Below are positions 9,413 through 15,943 of a DNA stretch of 15,943 nt, in pieces (within the stretch, counting starts at the first letter, position 1; each line of letters begins with the position of its first letter). This DNA comes from an uncultured Eubacterium sp. (GTDB taxonomy: Bacteria; Bacillota; Clostridia; Peptostreptococcales; Anaerovoracaceae). Both the position numbers and the translations under genes were made by a program. The notes under the pieces are model-generated. The model saw only the letters and a program-made list of their open reading frames with translations, was not told the DNA's origin and did not search any database. The stretch covers positions 1 through 15,943 of the forward strand of contig URXI01000062.1 in assembly GCA_900551775.1 (NCBI GenBank), read 5' to 3'.

Positions 9413-10768
9413 CTAAAACGATTGAAATGGAATAAATCTGCCTAGTCTGTCGTTCACGATCGTCTTGTGGTCCATGGCGACTCTGCCGCCCAAAATGACA
9501 TAATCAATGCCTTCAGGCTGAATGTAAATATCAGTATAAGTCGCGCGGTCCGTCACAGTATTTGGATTGAATACGGTGAGGTCTCCATCGGCATCCAGCT
9601 CGATCCTCCCTTTGGAATGGAGCGAAAGCCGTTCTGCCGGGTACAGTGTCATCTTTTTCAGCGCCTCTACCATGGACAGTACCTTATCTTCTCTGACATA
9701 CTTGCCCAGGACTCTCGGAAAAGTTCCCGACGCCCGAGGATGTCCCTGGCCGCTGTTGAGTATGGCGTCACTGGCAATCATGCCGTAAGGATTTGCAATC
9801 CCCGCCGCCACCTCTTCTTCTTTCATAGTAAAGCCTACGGCTGTCATGGTCGGATATTTTTCCCTGGCGTCCTTGAGGATATCCTCTGTACAGTATACAT
9901 TCTTGTACGGTTCTGCCGTCAGCATGACCTGTCCCAGATCCTTGCACCACCGCTCCATACTTTCCGGCTCAAAGACGGCACTTCCGATCATGGTGGAAAA
10001 GGCGTTGTATGGATAGATGTCAAAACGCAGATCCGGATTTTTAGATGCACATTCTTCGATGAGGCGCAGGGACTCTGTCATCTCTCCCATGGCCGCACAG
10101 CTTCCCAGATGGGAAATCTGGAAACGGACGCCGGCTTCCTCACAGAGCCTGATCATTTCTTTGACAGAAGGAACCGCTTCCGCGTCAGAAGCCCTGTAGT
10201 GGGCCGCGGCCAGATAGCGATGATCTGTCTTCAGCAGCGCCAGGATATCCAGCATTTCCTCGTAAGTCATCTGCGGACTGTACTCAATGCCAAAAGAGAT
10301 ACCAAAGGCACCTTCTGCCAACTCTTCCTCGATTATGGCCGCTGTAGCGGCTTTGTCATTTCGTACGCCGCCTCCGCCAAGCATATCGAACCGGGTTACG
10401 TTGTACCCTGCCAGCATCACATAGTTGACGGGACTTCCTCCCAGCTTCTCAATAGTCCGCTTGAAGTCCCTGAGATATTGAAACTGCAAACCGCAGTTGC
10501 CGCCGCAAGCCGTAGTGACACCCATCTTCAGCATCAGATCAGCGATGATATACTTCTCCCCATCTACAGCAAAATTTTCTTCGTGCATGTGGATGTCGAT
10601 AAAACCAGGAGAGACGACGCTTCCTTCAGCATCTATGTATTTGGCAGCGTCAGGCCGGTCACAGCCGATATAGGTAATCTTTCCGTCTTTCACGCCGATA
10701 TTTGCTTCAATCAGCTGGTCTTTGTCAAAGTCCGGATAAGTACCATTTATAACTAATAAGTCAAGCAT
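9413..10768 (-). CDS. N-acyl-D-amino-acid deacylase-like amidohydrolase
   Basis: Members of this amidohydrolase subfamily remove the acyl group from N-acyl-D-amino acids in the cytoplasm. The 451 residues show PGFIDIHMH (H60, H62), the GNCG cysteine (C92) that is a metal ligand in D-aminoacylase, H190 in AHYR, H220 in ISHLG, D334 in IASD, and HPRASGTFPRVLGKYVRE (343-360), all typical. Compared with the better-known 480-540 residue enzymes it is somewhat short. The ATG at 10766-10768 has GAAAGGA about 10 nt upstream. It lies 19 nt after the transporter gene. Exact substrate (D- or L-configuration, acyl chain, or a related amide) cannot be read; pairing with a transporter suggests use of an imported compound. 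Confidence 0.85.
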   Translation of the reverse strand: MLDLLVINGTYPDFDKDQLIEANIGVKDGKITYIGCDRPDAAKYIDAEGSVVSPGFIDIHMHEENFAVDGEKYIIADLMLKMGVTTACGGNCGLQFQYLRDFKRTIEKLGGSPVNYVMLAGYNVTRFDMLGGGGVRNDKAATAAIIEEELAEGAFGISFGIEYSPQMTYEEMLDILALLKTDHRYLAAAHYRASDAEAVPSVKEMIRLCEEAGVRFQISHLGSCAAMGEMTESLRLIEECASKNPDLRFDIYPYNAFSTMIGSAVFEPESMERWCKDLGQVMLTAEPYKNVYCTEDILKDAREKYPTMTAVGFTMKEEEVAAGIANPYGMIASDAILNSGQGHPRASGTFPRVLGKYVREDKVLSMVEALKKMTLYPAERLSLHSKGRIELDADGDLTVFNPNTVTDRATYTDIYIQPEGIDYVILGGRVAMDHKTIVNDRLGRFIPFQSF

Positions 10769-10787
10769 TGCCGTAGTTTCCTTTCTA

Positions 10788-12218
10788 TCATTGATAGCCT
10801 ATGGCGTGTGCAAAGAGCAGGATACCGCAAGTGACAACTAAGATTGGCAGCTGCAGCTTGAGACTCCATCTCGCCCATTTGCCATAACTTACACCAGTCA
10901 GTCCCAGACAAATCAGAAGTACAGGACAGGTTGGATAGAAAATGTTGGAGAAACCATCTCCGAAAGCGAAGGCCAGAACCGAAACCTGACTTTCGATTCC
11001 GCTGAGCTGTGCAATAGGCGCAATCAGCGGCATCAGTAAGAAAGCTTTCCCCGTTGCCGACGTGATGAAAAAGTTCATGACCAGAATCAGAAGATAAATC
11101 ATGATGATAATTGCGCCCGTCGGTACGTTTTCCGTCGCTTTGACGAAGTAATAAAGGATGGTGTCCAAAACCTGGGCATTCTCCAGGGTATATCTGACAG
11201 AGCTTGCCATGAGGATGATGCCGATGCCCGGAAGGAAGCTGATAATGCCTTTTCCGAAATACTTCAGATAGTTCTTCAAGCTGAAACCTGAAAGCAGGGA
11301 AGAAATGGTACCTGCCAGAAGGAAAGCCAGCAGCAGGATGAACATCATGTAATTCTGCAGCACGGTGATGAATGTGGAGCAGATGGTAGATAACACGCCC
11401 ATACCCAGACAGCCTGCGAAAGCAATGACAGCGCGATCCATATGCTTTTCCCGTTTTGTTTCCGGACGCTCTGCACCCAGTTCGTTGACTTTCTGCTCGT
11501 CATAAACCAGAGACTTCGTAGGGTCTTTATCGATTTTCTTTGCATATCTGTAAAGGAAGATCATGAGCATCGCATAGATGATGACGAATACGATGGCTCT
11601 CAGCCACATGCCGGAAAGCATCGGTATTCCGATCAGTGATTGCGCCAGTCCTACGGTAAATGGATTTCCAACCCCTGCCGCAAATCCGCAGCAGACGGCG
11701 AGGATGCTCATGCCCAGCCCGATCAGGGCATCCCAGCCTAAGGCAAAAGAAAGGGCTACGACCAGTGGTACCAGAGGCACCATATCCTCGAAGGAGCCAG
11801 CAAAGGATCCCAGCAGCATAAAGAATAAAGGGATGATGAATAATAGCTTGTATTTTGTGTCTGCAAATTTGTCGTGGAGCCTTCCCAGCATGTATCTCAG
11901 CACGCCGCACTCATCCAGAGCGCTGAAGGCGCCGCCGACGACCATGAGAAAGGCGCAGATGATGATGATGGACATACTGCTGCTGCCTAAAATCAAGATT
12001 GGTGATAATAGCCATTTCCAGAAAGGAATGCCTCCTTCTGTCGGGGTGTAACTTCCCGGAACAATCAGTTCCTGTCCGTAAGCGTATTCCCGCTCAAAAA
12101 GGCCTGCCGGTATGAGCCAGGTCATAATATAGGCCAGTATCATGAGTGATACCATGACGACGATAGAACTGATAAAGGACTTATAGCTGACGTCCATTAT
12201 TTTTTCTTGTTGGTTCAT
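10788..12218 (-). CDS. YfcC/DcuC-family membrane transporter
   Basis: The 476-residue polytopic protein has about 11-12 hydrophobic segments and a charged cytoplasmic loop near 226-260. It carries motifs of the C4-dicarboxylate anaerobic carrier superfamily (YfcC/ArcD-like): GVGNPFTVGLAQ (182-193), ITSATGKAFLLMPLIAP (385-401) and FAFGDGFSNIFYPTCP (417-432). Relatives move dicarboxylates, basic amino acids or peptides. Here the co-transcribed deacylase suggests an acylated amino acid as substrate (inference). The ATG at 12216-12218 follows GGAG at about 7 nt; an in-frame start 40 codons earlier would lie upstream of the promoter and across an operator, so it is rejected. Confidence 0.85.
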   Translation of the reverse strand: MNQQEKIMDVSYKSFISSIVVMVSLMILAYIMTWLIPAGLFEREYAYGQELIVPGSYTPTEGGIPFWKWLLSPILILGSSSMSIIIICAFLMVVGGAFSALDECGVLRYMLGRLHDKFADTKYKLLFIIPLFFMLLGSFAGSFEDMVPLVPLVVALSFALGWDALIGLGMSILAVCCGFAAGVGNPFTVGLAQSLIGIPMLSGMWLRAIVFVIIYAMLMIFLYRYAKKIDKDPTKSLVYDEQKVNELGAERPETKREKHMDRAVIAFAGCLGMGVLSTICSTFITVLQNYMMFILLLAFLLAGTISSLLSGFSLKNYLKYFGKGIISFLPGIGIILMASSVRYTLENAQVLDTILYYFVKATENVPTGAIIIMIYLLILVMNFFITSATGKAFLLMPLIAPIAQLSGIESQVSVLAFAFGDGFSNIFYPTCPVLLICLGLTGVSYGKWARWSLKLQLPILVVTCGILLFAHAIGYQ

Positions 12219-12249
12219 TTTTGTGTCTCCTTTTTTATATTTTTTCTTT

Positions 12250-12277
12250 ATTTTACACGTGTAAAAAATAAAGTCAA
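12250..12277 (-). promoter_or_regulatory. Promoter of the transporter-deacylase operon
   Basis: On the minus strand, -35 TTGACT (12277-12272) and -10 TAAAAT (12255-12250) are separated by 16 bp. The expected start is near 12243, about 25 nt before the ATG. Palindrome 1 covers the -10 and half of the spacer, a position where a bound repressor would block RNA polymerase. Confidence 0.7.
12251..12266. promoter_or_regulatory. Operator palindrome 1 (probable TetR-family site)
   Basis: TTTTACACGTGTAAAA is a perfect 16-bp palindrome. It overlaps the -10 of the transporter promoter. The adjacent divergent gene encodes a TetR-family regulator, the natural candidate to bind it. Confidence 0.8.
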
Positions 12278-12284
12278 CGGTATT

Positions 12285-12300
12285 TTCTACACGTGTAAAA
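12285..12300. promoter_or_regulatory. Operator palindrome 2 (probable TetR-family site)
   Basis: TTTCTACACGTGTAAA repeats the perfect core TACACGTGTA (12288-12297) of site 1; only the flanking C/A pair breaks the symmetry. The centres of the two sites are 34 bp apart. This site lies just upstream of the transporter's -35 and about 24 bp before the tetR -35. Confidence 0.8.
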
Positions 12301-12323
12301 AAAGTACCGAAAAGTGCGAAAAT

Positions 12324-12352
12324 TTTACAAAAAAACAATTGGGGATTAAAAT
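12324..12352 (+). promoter_or_regulatory. Putative promoter of the TetR-family gene
   Basis: TTTACA (12324-12329) and TAAAAT (12347-12352) are spaced 17 bp apart. Alternatives lie nearby: TATAAT at 12352-12357 and an extended -10 TGTTATGAT at 12366-12374. Which one is used cannot be settled by eye. The operators lie upstream of it, so autoregulation may be weaker than control of the transporter. Confidence 0.5.
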
Positions 12353-12404
12353 ATAATTTGGAATGTGTTATGATGGTGCCAAGGATTTTATCACAGGAGG
12401 GATT

Positions 12405-13067
12405 ATGAGTACGAAAAAAAGTGAAAATACCAGAAGAAAAATTCTCGATACAGCCCAGAGATTATTTTCTGAAAGAGGGTATGACAATGTGACCATGAAG
12501 GATATTGCAAGGGAACTTTCCATCACCCATGCAAATCTTTATTACTATTTTAATAACAAAATTGATTTAGCGGGGGTTCTCTTTGACGAGGGGGTCGATG
12601 TACTGATCAGCTTTATTCAGAAGTGCCGGACCCGTACAGAGGACAAGTTCCTCCTGGTCGTCCTGTTTTCTCTGCTGTTCTCCGAAAGGCTGCTCAAAGA
12701 CGAGGCTTTCCAAACCGTCTTCCTTGACGTATACAACTACGCAGACTTCGACCAGGATTCACTGGCGCACAGCCGAAACACCCGGTTCTATATCTTGATG
12801 GAGATGGCAGAAGAGGCGGGAATTGAAGACATAGAAGATTTCATGAACTTCAAGATTTTGATGACAGACGCTTTTATGAAAACCATTTTCAAGGCGATGA
12901 AAAATCAGCTGTTATACAGGGATCTGGATCAGATTACCGATTCCTATTTTGAACTCTTCGTGCTTGAGGATTTTCACATCAGCAGAGAGTCCTACCTGAA
13001 AACGAAAGCAGAGGCTAAGAAATGGATGCCTGAAATAAAGGAATTTGAAAAAAACGCAACCACCTGA
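12405..13067 (+). CDS. TetR/AcrR-family transcriptional regulator
   Basis: The 220-residue protein has a classic TetR N-terminus: RRKILDTAQRLFSERGYDNVTM (10-31), then the helix-turn-helix MKDIARELSITHANLYYYFNNK (31-52). The C-terminal part (60-200) is helical and not conserved, as expected for a ligand-binding domain; the ligand is unknown. The ATG at 12405-12407 follows AGGAGGG; the open frame extends 14 codons upstream without a Shine-Dalgarno. It is divergent from the transporter-deacylase operon, whose promoter carries two palindromes, so it is very likely the local repressor. Its stop codon lies within the terminator hairpin. Confidence 0.92.
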   Translation: MSTKKSENTRRKILDTAQRLFSERGYDNVTMKDIARELSITHANLYYYFNNKIDLAGVLFDEGVDVLISFIQKCRTRTEDKFLLVVLFSLLFSERLLKDEAFQTVFLDVYNYADFDQDSLAHSRNTRFYILMEMAEEAGIEDIEDFMNFKILMTDAFMKTIFKAMKNQLLYRDLDQITDSYFELFVLEDFHISRESYLKTKAEAKKWMPEIKEFEKNATT

Positions 13068-13088
13068 ATTCCGGCGGTTGCGTTTTTT
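13049..13088. terminator. Bidirectional terminator between tetR and the P-II-like gene
   Basis: Perfect 13-bp stem AAAAAACGCAACC (13049-13061)/GGTTGCGTTTTTT (13076-13088), extended by a CC/GG inner pair. It ends in T-runs on both strands (T 13083-13088 on +; seven T on - from A 13048-13054). It serves two convergent transcripts. The tetR stop codon TGA (13065-13067) is inside the loop. Confidence 0.93.
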
Positions 13089-13110
13089 ATATTAAAATCA
13101 AAACGTCATA

Positions 13111-13803
13111 CTATTCTTCTGAAACACTTCGTAATCCAACGACATTCTCCACAGGCAGTGTCAGAACTGCTGTATTCGCTGCGGTCTTCATGCCGGCATA
13201 TTCGTTGATGGCCTCGACCAATGCATCTTTATCCTTTCGCTTAGTGACGATATAGACAAGTTCCATTTCGCTGGCGATGGAAATGCCGAAGAACTTGGCA
13301 GAAAAATCATCGCCAACTCCTTTGGCGTGAACCACCGTACCGCCCTTTACATCAACTCTTCTGGCTGCGTCCATGACCATCTCGGCATAACCGCCCCGCG
13401 TGATCGCTATCACAAGTGCATACTGTGCATCATTGATGCCATTGCTCACATCATTCACCTCACTGTTACATTTTCCCTGACCTTCTAGCAGGTACTCCAT
13501 ACCGGATTCATCTCCAATATAGTCGATGGGCACTGAAACCGCAATTCCATTCCCCACCATGTTAATTCCCATGTCACTGACAAAACCATTCATCAGTCTG
13601 GCCTTCGTCTCACGATTTACGATGGCTTGCAACATGACCTTCTCAGTCTGCTCAACGCCCAGATAATCAAGCATTTTCTGCTGTGCAGTCCCATTACATA
13701 ATTCAGCAAAAGAGCAGCCTACATGATTGTCGTGAAAATAGTTAAAATATAACTCGCTTAGTTCACGACGTATAACGGTAATTAAAAAATACAAACGATT
13801 CAA
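13111..13803 (-). CDS. P-II-like signalling protein, apparently with two P-II-fold domains
   Basis: P-II proteins bind nucleotides and small metabolites and control transporters or enzymes by contact. Residues 127-225 resemble a P-II domain: YALVIAITRGGYAEMVMDAARRV, GGTVVHAKGVG, FFGISIASEMELVYIVTKRKDKDALVEAI, then AVLTLPVENVVGL. Residues 3-95 repeat the same order more distantly: RLYFLITVIRRELSELYFNY, GCSFAELCNGTA, LGVEQTEKVMLQAIVNRETK, then GNGIAVSVPID. The start is a TTG (13803-13801) with AGGGAG 8 nt upstream, overlapping the stop of the DUF1538 gene as TTGA. Canonical GlnB is about 112 residues, so 230 fits two domains. The coupled DUF1538 membrane protein is the likely partner. The nucleotide bound is unknown. 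Confidence 0.75.
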   Translation of the reverse strand: MNRLYFLITVIRRELSELYFNYFHDNHVGCSFAELCNGTAQQKMLDYLGVEQTEKVMLQAIVNRETKARLMNGFVSDMGINMVGNGIAVSVPIDYIGDESGMEYLLEGQGKCNSEVNDVSNGINDAQYALVIAITRGGYAEMVMDAARRVDVKGGTVVHAKGVGDDFSAKFFGISIASEMELVYIVTKRKDKDALVEAINEYAGMKTAANTAVLTLPVENVVGLRSVSEE

Positions 13804-15356
13804 TCCTCTATCTCCCTCTTTTTGTGATTATGATCCATGATTGCCGTGGTTTCCTCGGCATGTCTCTCACCTCGCTCGGTTTTTAATTTAAAGTACAGGC
13901 CAAGAACCTGTATCGTGATCAGCGGCGTCATGGCGACCATCGCAACGACACCAAAGGCATCCGTCGTCACATCTCCTCCCAAGGCGCTGCATGCTCCCAT
14001 TGCCAGAGGCAGTAAAAATGTGGCCGTCATCGGTCCGCTGGCTACACCGCCAGAGTCAAAGGCAATGGCCGTAAAGATCGGAGGTGTAAAAAATGTCAGC
14101 ACCGCCGCAATGAGATAACCCGGCACCAGCAAATACATGATCGGCATTCCCACTACGATCCGCATCATCGCCAGTGCAACCGAAATCGCCACACCGATGG
14201 ACAGGCTGGTACTCAGAGCTTTTGACGGAATGGCTCCCGCAGTGATGTCAAATACCTGTTTGTTCAACACATGAACCGCAGGCTCTGCTGCTACGATAAA
14301 GTAACCGATCAGCGCGCCGATTGGTATCAAAATCGCCGGGTGAGCCAAAGAACCAAGCTGCTGCCCCAAGTAATTTCCCGCCGGCATGAACCCTATATTG
14401 ACACCGGTTAGAAATAGGACCAAACCGATATACGTGTACCCCACACCTACGATGATATGTATCAACTGATGTTTTGAGAGTTTTAGCTTCCAGGCCTGTA
14501 AGCCAAGGAAAAAAAAGACCATAGGCAGCAGCGCGACTCCGACTTCTTTAAAATATCTGGGCAGTGCACTGATAAACAGCATCGATAGTTCCACAGAATC
14601 AGACACATCAGGCATTGATACCGCTGATTGAACAGCCGACTCGGGATTGTACAAAATACCCAAGATCATCACTGCAACAATAGGTCCTATAGAGCAAAGT
14701 GCGACCAGACCGAAACTGTCATTGGTAGCATCTCTGTCACTTCTGATGGAGGCAACGCCCACACCCAGTGCCATGATAAAAGGTACTGTCATGGGTCCTG
14801 TGGTCACACCGCCAGAGTCGAAAGCGACTGCCAGAAAATCCAACGGAACAAATTGTGCCAGGATGAAGACGATGAGATAAAATCCAATTAGCAGGTAAGC
14901 CAGCTTTATCTTCAGCAATATGCGCAAAAGTGATACGACCAGGAAAATACCTACGCCTACGGCGACTGCCAGAATCAGTACCATGTTAGGAACATTGGGT
15001 ACTTGTTCAGCCAGAACTTGCAAATCCGGCTCTGATATGGTGATGATTGTTCCAACTAGGAAACAAACTAAAACAATGAGAAATATACTTTTAGACTTTG
15101 TAATGGCAGAACCTACGTGCTGCCCTATCGGTGTCATGCCCAGATCGGTACCCAGTGTAAAGAGCCCCATTCCCAAAATAAGAAATACAGCGCCTATGAC
15201 AAATGCCATCAGGATGCTATTGGGTACTGGGATCAGACTAAAACATAGAAGAAAAACGATAGCGGTGATTGGAAGAACAGATGTAAGAGATTCTCGGACT
15301 TTTTCTACCAGAATCGTCCTGTTCTGCTTAAATAGAATGAACTTTTTTCTTTCCAG
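13800..15356 (-). CDS. DUF1538-family membrane protein with two homologous halves
   Basis: The protein is highly hydrophobic with about 12 membrane segments. It has two halves with the same landmarks: GTDLGMTPIGQHVG / GVNIGFMPAGNYLG, EPDLQVL (109-115) / EPAVHVL (358-364), and AFDSGGVTTGPMT (178-190) / AFDSGGVASGPMT (432-444), each followed by D..ND.FG or D..TD.FG. The period is about 250 residues. From memory, a pair of separate DUF1538 proteins (UmpA/UmpB) from a halophile was described as a cation/proton antiporter; this would be a fused equivalent, but the function here is not established. The start is taken as CTG (15356-15354), 5 nt after GGGGGAG and downstream of a good promoter; it gives 518 residues. 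The ATG at 15464 lies upstream of that promoter. The acidic tail and frame overlap lead into the P-II-like gene. Confidence 0.82.
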   Translation of the reverse strand: MERKKFILFKQNRTILVEKVRESLTSVLPITAIVFLLCFSLIPVPNSILMAFVIGAVFLILGMGLFTLGTDLGMTPIGQHVGSAITKSKSIFLIVLVCFLVGTIITISEPDLQVLAEQVPNVPNMVLILAVAVGVGIFLVVSLLRILLKIKLAYLLIGFYLIVFILAQFVPLDFLAVAFDSGGVTTGPMTVPFIMALGVGVASIRSDRDATNDSFGLVALCSIGPIVAVMILGILYNPESAVQSAVSMPDVSDSVELSMLFISALPRYFKEVGVALLPMVFFFLGLQAWKLKLSKHQLIHIIVGVGYTYIGLVLFLTGVNIGFMPAGNYLGQQLGSLAHPAILIPIGALIGYFIVAAEPAVHVLNKQVFDITAGAIPSKALSTSLSIGVAISVALAMMRIVVGMPIMYLLVPGYLIAAVLTFFTPPIFTAIAFDSGGVASGPMTATFLLPLAMGACSALGGDVTTDAFGVVAMVAMTPLITIQVLGLYFKLKTERGERHAEETTAIMDHNHKKREIED

Positions 15357-15360
15357 ATGA

Positions 15361-15369
15361 TCTCCCCCT
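15361..15369 (-). promoter_or_regulatory. Strong ribosome binding site before a non-ATG start
   Basis: Minus-strand AAAGGGGGAG precedes ATCAT and then CTG (15356-15354). No ATG, GTG or TTG in the frame lies within usable distance, so this Shine-Dalgarno is the main argument for a CTG initiation codon. Confidence 0.6.
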
Positions 15370-15399
15370 TTAATATTTATAGATTTGTACGTATAATTA

Positions 15400-15428
15400 A
15401 GTATACTATCTGGGGAAAATCTGTTCAA
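15400..15428 (-). promoter_or_regulatory. Promoter of the DUF1538/P-II operon
   Basis: On the minus strand, TTGAAC (15428-15423) and TATACT (15405-15400) are separated by 17 bp. The expected start is near 15393, leaving about 37 nt before the CTG start. This decides against the longer reading frame that begins at 15464. Confidence 0.75.
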
Positions 15429-15488
15429 CCAAAAACGGCTCCTAAATTTCGCCTGATTACCCATATCGTAAAAAATAGGACTAAAGTC

Positions 15489-15943
15489 TTACTCCTTCAG
15501 CTCCGCTTCTACTACCCTGATGATGTTGGTATTTCCAGGAACATCCACTGGAAGGCCTGCACTGATGACGACTTTGTCACCGGATTTGATCAAACCGGCT
15601 CTGATGGCCTTTCTCGCGCAGTGAGCGAACAAGTCTTCGATATCATAACGATAGCCTGCGATGATCGGACAAACGCCCCAGATCAGTGAGAGCTGATGAT
15701 AGGTCTTTTCATAAGGGGTAGCACCGATTACCATGATGTCGGGATGAAATTTTGACATCCTCCTGGCAGTATATCCTGTCTTTGTAATGGCCATGATGGC
15801 GCCAGCCTGGATATCTTTTGCCAAGGTACAGGCGGCATGTCCTACAGCATTGGTGACATCCATGACGTCCATCTCGTGCCAGACCATTTCTTTTCTCGGC
15901 ATGTCCTCCTCTGCCTGCTTCGCAATTTTTGCCATAGTAGCCA
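15489..15943 (-). CDS. pyk: Pyruvate kinase, C-terminal domain (5' end outside window)
   Basis: The visible 151 codons encode the regulatory C-terminal domain of pyruvate kinase, which turns phosphoenolpyruvate and ADP into pyruvate and ATP. It begins in the segment A-T-M-A-K-I-A-K-Q-A-E, then shows AACTLAKDIQAGAIMAIT, TGYTARRMSKFHP, and the ending SGDKVVISAGLPVDVPGNTNIIRVV. It stops soon after, so it lacks the extra C-terminal phosphohistidine-type domain found in Bacillus pyruvate kinase. The ATG at 15933-15935 is internal to the conserved sequence, so the gene runs off the window. No convincing terminator follows it. Confidence 0.93.
   Translation of the reverse strand, partial: ATMAKIAKQAEEDMPRKEMVWHEMDVMDVTNAVGHAACTLAKDIQAGAIMAITKTGYTARRMSKFHPDIMVIGATPYEKTYHQLSLIWGVCPIIAGYRYDIEDLFAHCARKAIRAGLIKSGDKVVISAGLPVDVPGNTNIIRVVEAELKE

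Noticed and set aside
9467..10756. A 429-codon open frame on + opposite the deacylase gene
   Set aside because: It mirrors the codon pattern of the real minus-strand gene, its translation resembles no protein family, and it has no credible ribosome binding site or promoter.
12219..12338. Forty-codon N-terminal extension of the transporter
   Set aside because: It begins upstream of the promoter and crosses both operators; the ATG at 12218 has a proper Shine-Dalgarno.
15429..15488. A terminator after pyruvate kinase
   Set aside because: Only 3-4 bp stems (such as GGC...GCC before a short T-run) could be found, too weak to call.

Overview
The window reads as ordinary chromosome from an anaerobic Firmicute of the class Clostridia. 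The Gram-positive type PurR, SpoVG, purine-rich Shine-Dalgarno sites, SigA-like promoters and the murC/glmU/prs/pth/mfd neighbourhood all point that way. A family-level guess such as Anaerovoracaceae-like is only an inference. No tRNA, rRNA, CRISPR array, insertion sequence or phage gene was seen.

Region by region. (1) 1-450: the 3' end of a MATE-family exporter on +. It converges on mfd across a bidirectional terminator that sits inside a perfect 12-bp inverted repeat. (2) 627-7754, minus strand: one tightly packed operon in transcription order murC, glmU-like, prs, pth, mfd. The GlmU-like protein is only the C-terminal acetyltransferase half; no uridylyltransferase domain precedes it. (3) 7755-8122: a structured divergent regulatory region with two near-identical extended -10 promoters pointing at murC, four inverted repeats, and a near-consensus promoter for purR. 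(4) 8123-9297: purR and spoVG on +. In Bacillus these two genes lie in the same cluster (purR-spoVG-glmU-prs-pth-mfd), so this is a rearranged, divergent version of a conserved block. (5) 9413-13067: a catabolic module. A YfcC/DcuC-type transporter and an N-acyl-D-amino-acid deacylase-like amidohydrolase form a minus-strand operon, with a divergent TetR-family regulator. Two TACACGTGTA palindromes lie in the divergent region, one overlapping the transporter's -10 element. (6) 13111-15356, minus: a two-gene operon of a DUF1538 membrane protein with two homologous halves and a P-II-like protein that also appears to have two homologous halves. The reading frames overlap by 4 nt (TTGA), and both genes seem to use non-ATG starts. 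(7) 15489-15943: the C-terminal end of pyruvate kinase on minus.

How the genes fit together. The murC operon joins cell-wall precursor synthesis, PRPP supply, recycling of peptidyl-tRNA and transcription-coupled repair. PRPP made by Prs is the known effector of the divergently encoded PurR. The TetR module looks like inducible uptake and deacylation of an N-acylated amino acid or related amide. The DUF1538/P-II pair looks like a membrane carrier controlled by a cytoplasmic nucleotide-sensing partner. It is the least characterised and most interesting system in the window.
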